In this document: in pieces, positions 62,216-64,000 of the stretch | Numbering within the stretch: position 1 is the stretch's first letter | Layout of the letters: each line of letters begins with the position of its first letter | Source of the DNA: Tricholomella constricta | Taxonomy: Eukaryota; Basidiomycota; Agaricomycetes; Agaricales; Lyophyllaceae | Direction: 5' to 3' | Assembly (NCBI GenBank): GCA_013368375.1 | Contig: JAACJP010000002.1 | Span: forward strand, 2,046,001 to 2,110,000 | DNA: 64,000 nt | Notes under the pieces: model-generated | Database searches by the model: none | Told to the model about the DNA's origin: nothing | Seen by the model: the letters and a program-made list of their open reading frames with translations, nothing else | Translations under genes and position numbers: made by a program

Positions 62216-64000
62216 CTAATTCCGTCGTCTTTTTTTGCGAGGCTTCGCTGGAGCTGCCGACGCCTTCTTCGTTGGTTGTGGTCTTGCCTTGTTCTTGATG
62301 GGTGTTGTTTCGGGTGTCAGGTCGGATAGGTCTTCATCTATGGGCTCCATTGCACGTCGTTTTTCAGCTGCTCTGTCCGACAACGGAACTATAAAAAATA
62401 TATGAACATCAAACTCATGAGAAATGTGAGAAAAAACTTACCTTTTTCGACGACTGTGAATGCTGGATATGTCCAAGATATAGATCGAGTGATGTGACGA
62501 ATACGATGACTTACCCTGGGCCATTGATGATGACGAGACTATGCTGTCATTGATAGGGAATACTTTGAGAGTGGTCGGCGGTTTGTGCTCAGAGATGCTT
62601 CGAGGTTTTGGCTGTAGGGCAGTAGAGGACTCCGTTGCTGTAGCTGGAATGGGAACTTCAGGCAGTTCTGGACTTTGCGAGCGTGAAGCCACAGATGAGG
62701 GTGCTAAGTTTTGACCGGGCGACAAACGCCGAGGTGAACAAGAAAAAGCTGAACGGCTGGGTGTCACACTAGCGTGATGAGCAAGGTTTCGTGCACGGCG
62801 TTGCTGGAGGATCGTTGAGAAGCTTGACATGGTATTTGGGTCATTGAGAGGTTGAGGATGCAGTGGTGGAAATATCTGGCTGGAATACTTTCGCATCTGA
62901 ATGACTTTCGAACGGTTATCAAGATTTACGCACCTATTCCACCATGCCAAGGTTTCTTCTCGCCAAGTGGCATCCTCATCAGCACCATGTTCGTCTTGAT
63001 TTCCTACACTAAATAAGTTGACAATGGCATTGAAAAACTCCTCCTTGTTGAATGCGCCATCTTCCGAACGCCAATCAGTACATCCGCAAAGGAACCACCG
63101 TGTCTAAAGGTAATTAGTACAAGTTAAATCGATGATAGGACCGACGTACATGCAACGCAGCGTAAGCTATAGTTTCTGGGGTAACAGCCATCAGTTTGTT
63201 TATTTTCGCCTGACCAGGCTTTGTTTTTCCTGGAACGGGCTTATCGAGAGGTGCAGAGGTCGATGTGGGAGACGTGAAAAGGTGGCGATATGTCTATATC
63301 GCGTCAGCTGTACAATATTAATGAAATCCAGAATACTTACTCGAATCAGTAATGGACCTCGGAATAGACCCTCGTCCATCTTCTTTGAGTTGAATTGACC
63401 GTCAGGATAGAGAAACGCAGGGAAATCATGGGCTGTAACAGATATCCTTCCATCAAGCAGTTTCTCAATGGTCCTATATGCACGAGTAAGTTATCGACAA
63501 AACAGCTAATGGTTGAACGCACGCTGCAGGATCCTCGGTGAACTGATTCAGGGCTGTTACTGGGCAAAGAAGGCGTGCCAAGGTTGGGTGATTGAACCCG
63601 CGATAAATTGATTTGAGGCCGCGGGCAGGGATAGCGGGTGTCAATTGCTTGTCTGGTAAGTCTAACGCAACGTAAGTCAGGCCTGACTCCTTCAAGCTGC
63701 CGCAGTCACTTGATCGCGCAGTAGATGCATATTTGTTCATCTGTGATATCTGTTAGATAGTAGCATATATGCTGTATATATGACGCACCACAACGCTAAG
63801 CTGCTCAAGCTTATCACCGTGACCCTCAAGCTCAGCCATCATAGTTGTGAACCCCGGGATCTTTGCCTTGAGTATCTCATGTATGCGAAGAAAATGATCA
63901 GTCGAGCATCTATAATCCAAGTTAAAACTAAATAGCAACTGTATTAAGGTGATATAAGCTAACGTGAGGAATCCTGTCCATGTATCGTCATCAGGATCCG
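62216..64000 (-). CDS. DUF6698-type protein, partial at the window edge
   Basis: Multi-exon minus-strand gene running off the right end. In order of translation: FLRIHEILKAKIPGFTTMMA, ELEGHGDKLEQLSVV; LKESGLTYVALDLPDKQLTP, YRGFNHPTLARLLCPVTALN; TIEKLLDGRISVTAHDFPAF, FNSKKMDEGLFRGPLLIR; a piece with WFLCGCTDWRSEDGAFNKEE and ETLAWWNRCV; then a Ser/Pro-rich tail (STILQQRRARNLAHHASVTP) and a last exon ending with a Lys/Arg-rich KPRKKRRN, stop at 62216-62218. This matches the layout of the agaricomycete DUF6698 family, whose function is unknown to me. The basic C-terminus looks like a nuclear localisation signal. Introns are short with GT-AG ends; not all junctions were fixed. No stop inside the resolved exons. 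Confidence 0.72.

Noticed and set aside
1..64000. CRISPR arrays, bacterial operons, prophage or plasmid features
   Set aside because: No spaced direct-repeat arrays, no Shine-Dalgarno organisation; the window is eukaryotic.

Overview
The window is a piece of a filamentous basidiomycete genome, most likely a mushroom-forming agaricomycete. Short GT-AG introns of about 50-90 bp, intron-rich genes, and families I know mainly from Agaricomycetes (DUF6589, DUF6593, DUF6698, an expanded RecQ-like helicase family, F-box/LRR proteins) all point that way. No species can be named from the sequence alone.

Layout. 1-10 kb holds ordinary host genes: a low-complexity acidic protein (666-2939, +), a C2-domain protein (3200-4910, -), a tRNA-Arg with an intron, and a secreted GH31 alpha-glucosidase (6269-9606, -). 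11-30 kb is a transposon-ridden block. A DUF6589 gene is split by a 13.6-kb Ty3/gypsy element (13027-26588, read on -). That element is itself split inside gag by a second, nearly intact member of the same family (18662-25417, read on +). Facing the DUF6589 gene is a broken RecQ-like helicase that carries an 0.8-kb miniature LTR element (29184-29985). 30-38.4 kb holds relics: an unrecognised coding remnant, a truncated F-box copy, a decayed hAT transposase, tandem repeats and a tRNA-like segment. 38.4-44.7 kb has a multi-pass membrane protein, then three adjacent broken genes on the minus strand (EthD, Lon protease, MFS transporter). 45-53.5 kb is again host-like: an intact F-box gene, a carboxymuconolactone decarboxylase/alpha-beta hydrolase fusion, a DUF6593 gene, a possible MITE and an unknown Ser/Pro-rich protein. 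53.7-60.4 kb is a non-LTR retrotransposon with two ORFs. The right end has a small secreted protein, an 18-bp minisatellite and a partial DUF6698 gene.

How the parts relate. The most informative system is the LTR family. The two nested elements share LTR architecture, primer-binding site, 4-bp target duplications, gag/pol organisation and a complete -1 frameshift cassette (GGGAAAA, 6-nt spacer, 9-bp stem) in which one stem pair has changed in a compensated way. The miniature element uses the same PBS sequence, the same 2-nt spacing and also a 4-bp duplication, so it looks like a non-autonomous passenger of this family. LTR divergence (1/181 inner, 5/187 outer, counted by eye) orders the insertions in time. 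Both LTR insertions into host genes can be undone on paper to give an in-frame coding sequence across the empty site, which supports the boundaries. The non-LTR element is also notable: RNase H lies between endonuclease and reverse transcriptase, and its two ORFs overlap as ATGA.

Exon coordinates were read by hand from splice motifs and reading frames, so single-base errors are possible. Family names rest on motif recognition, not on a database search.
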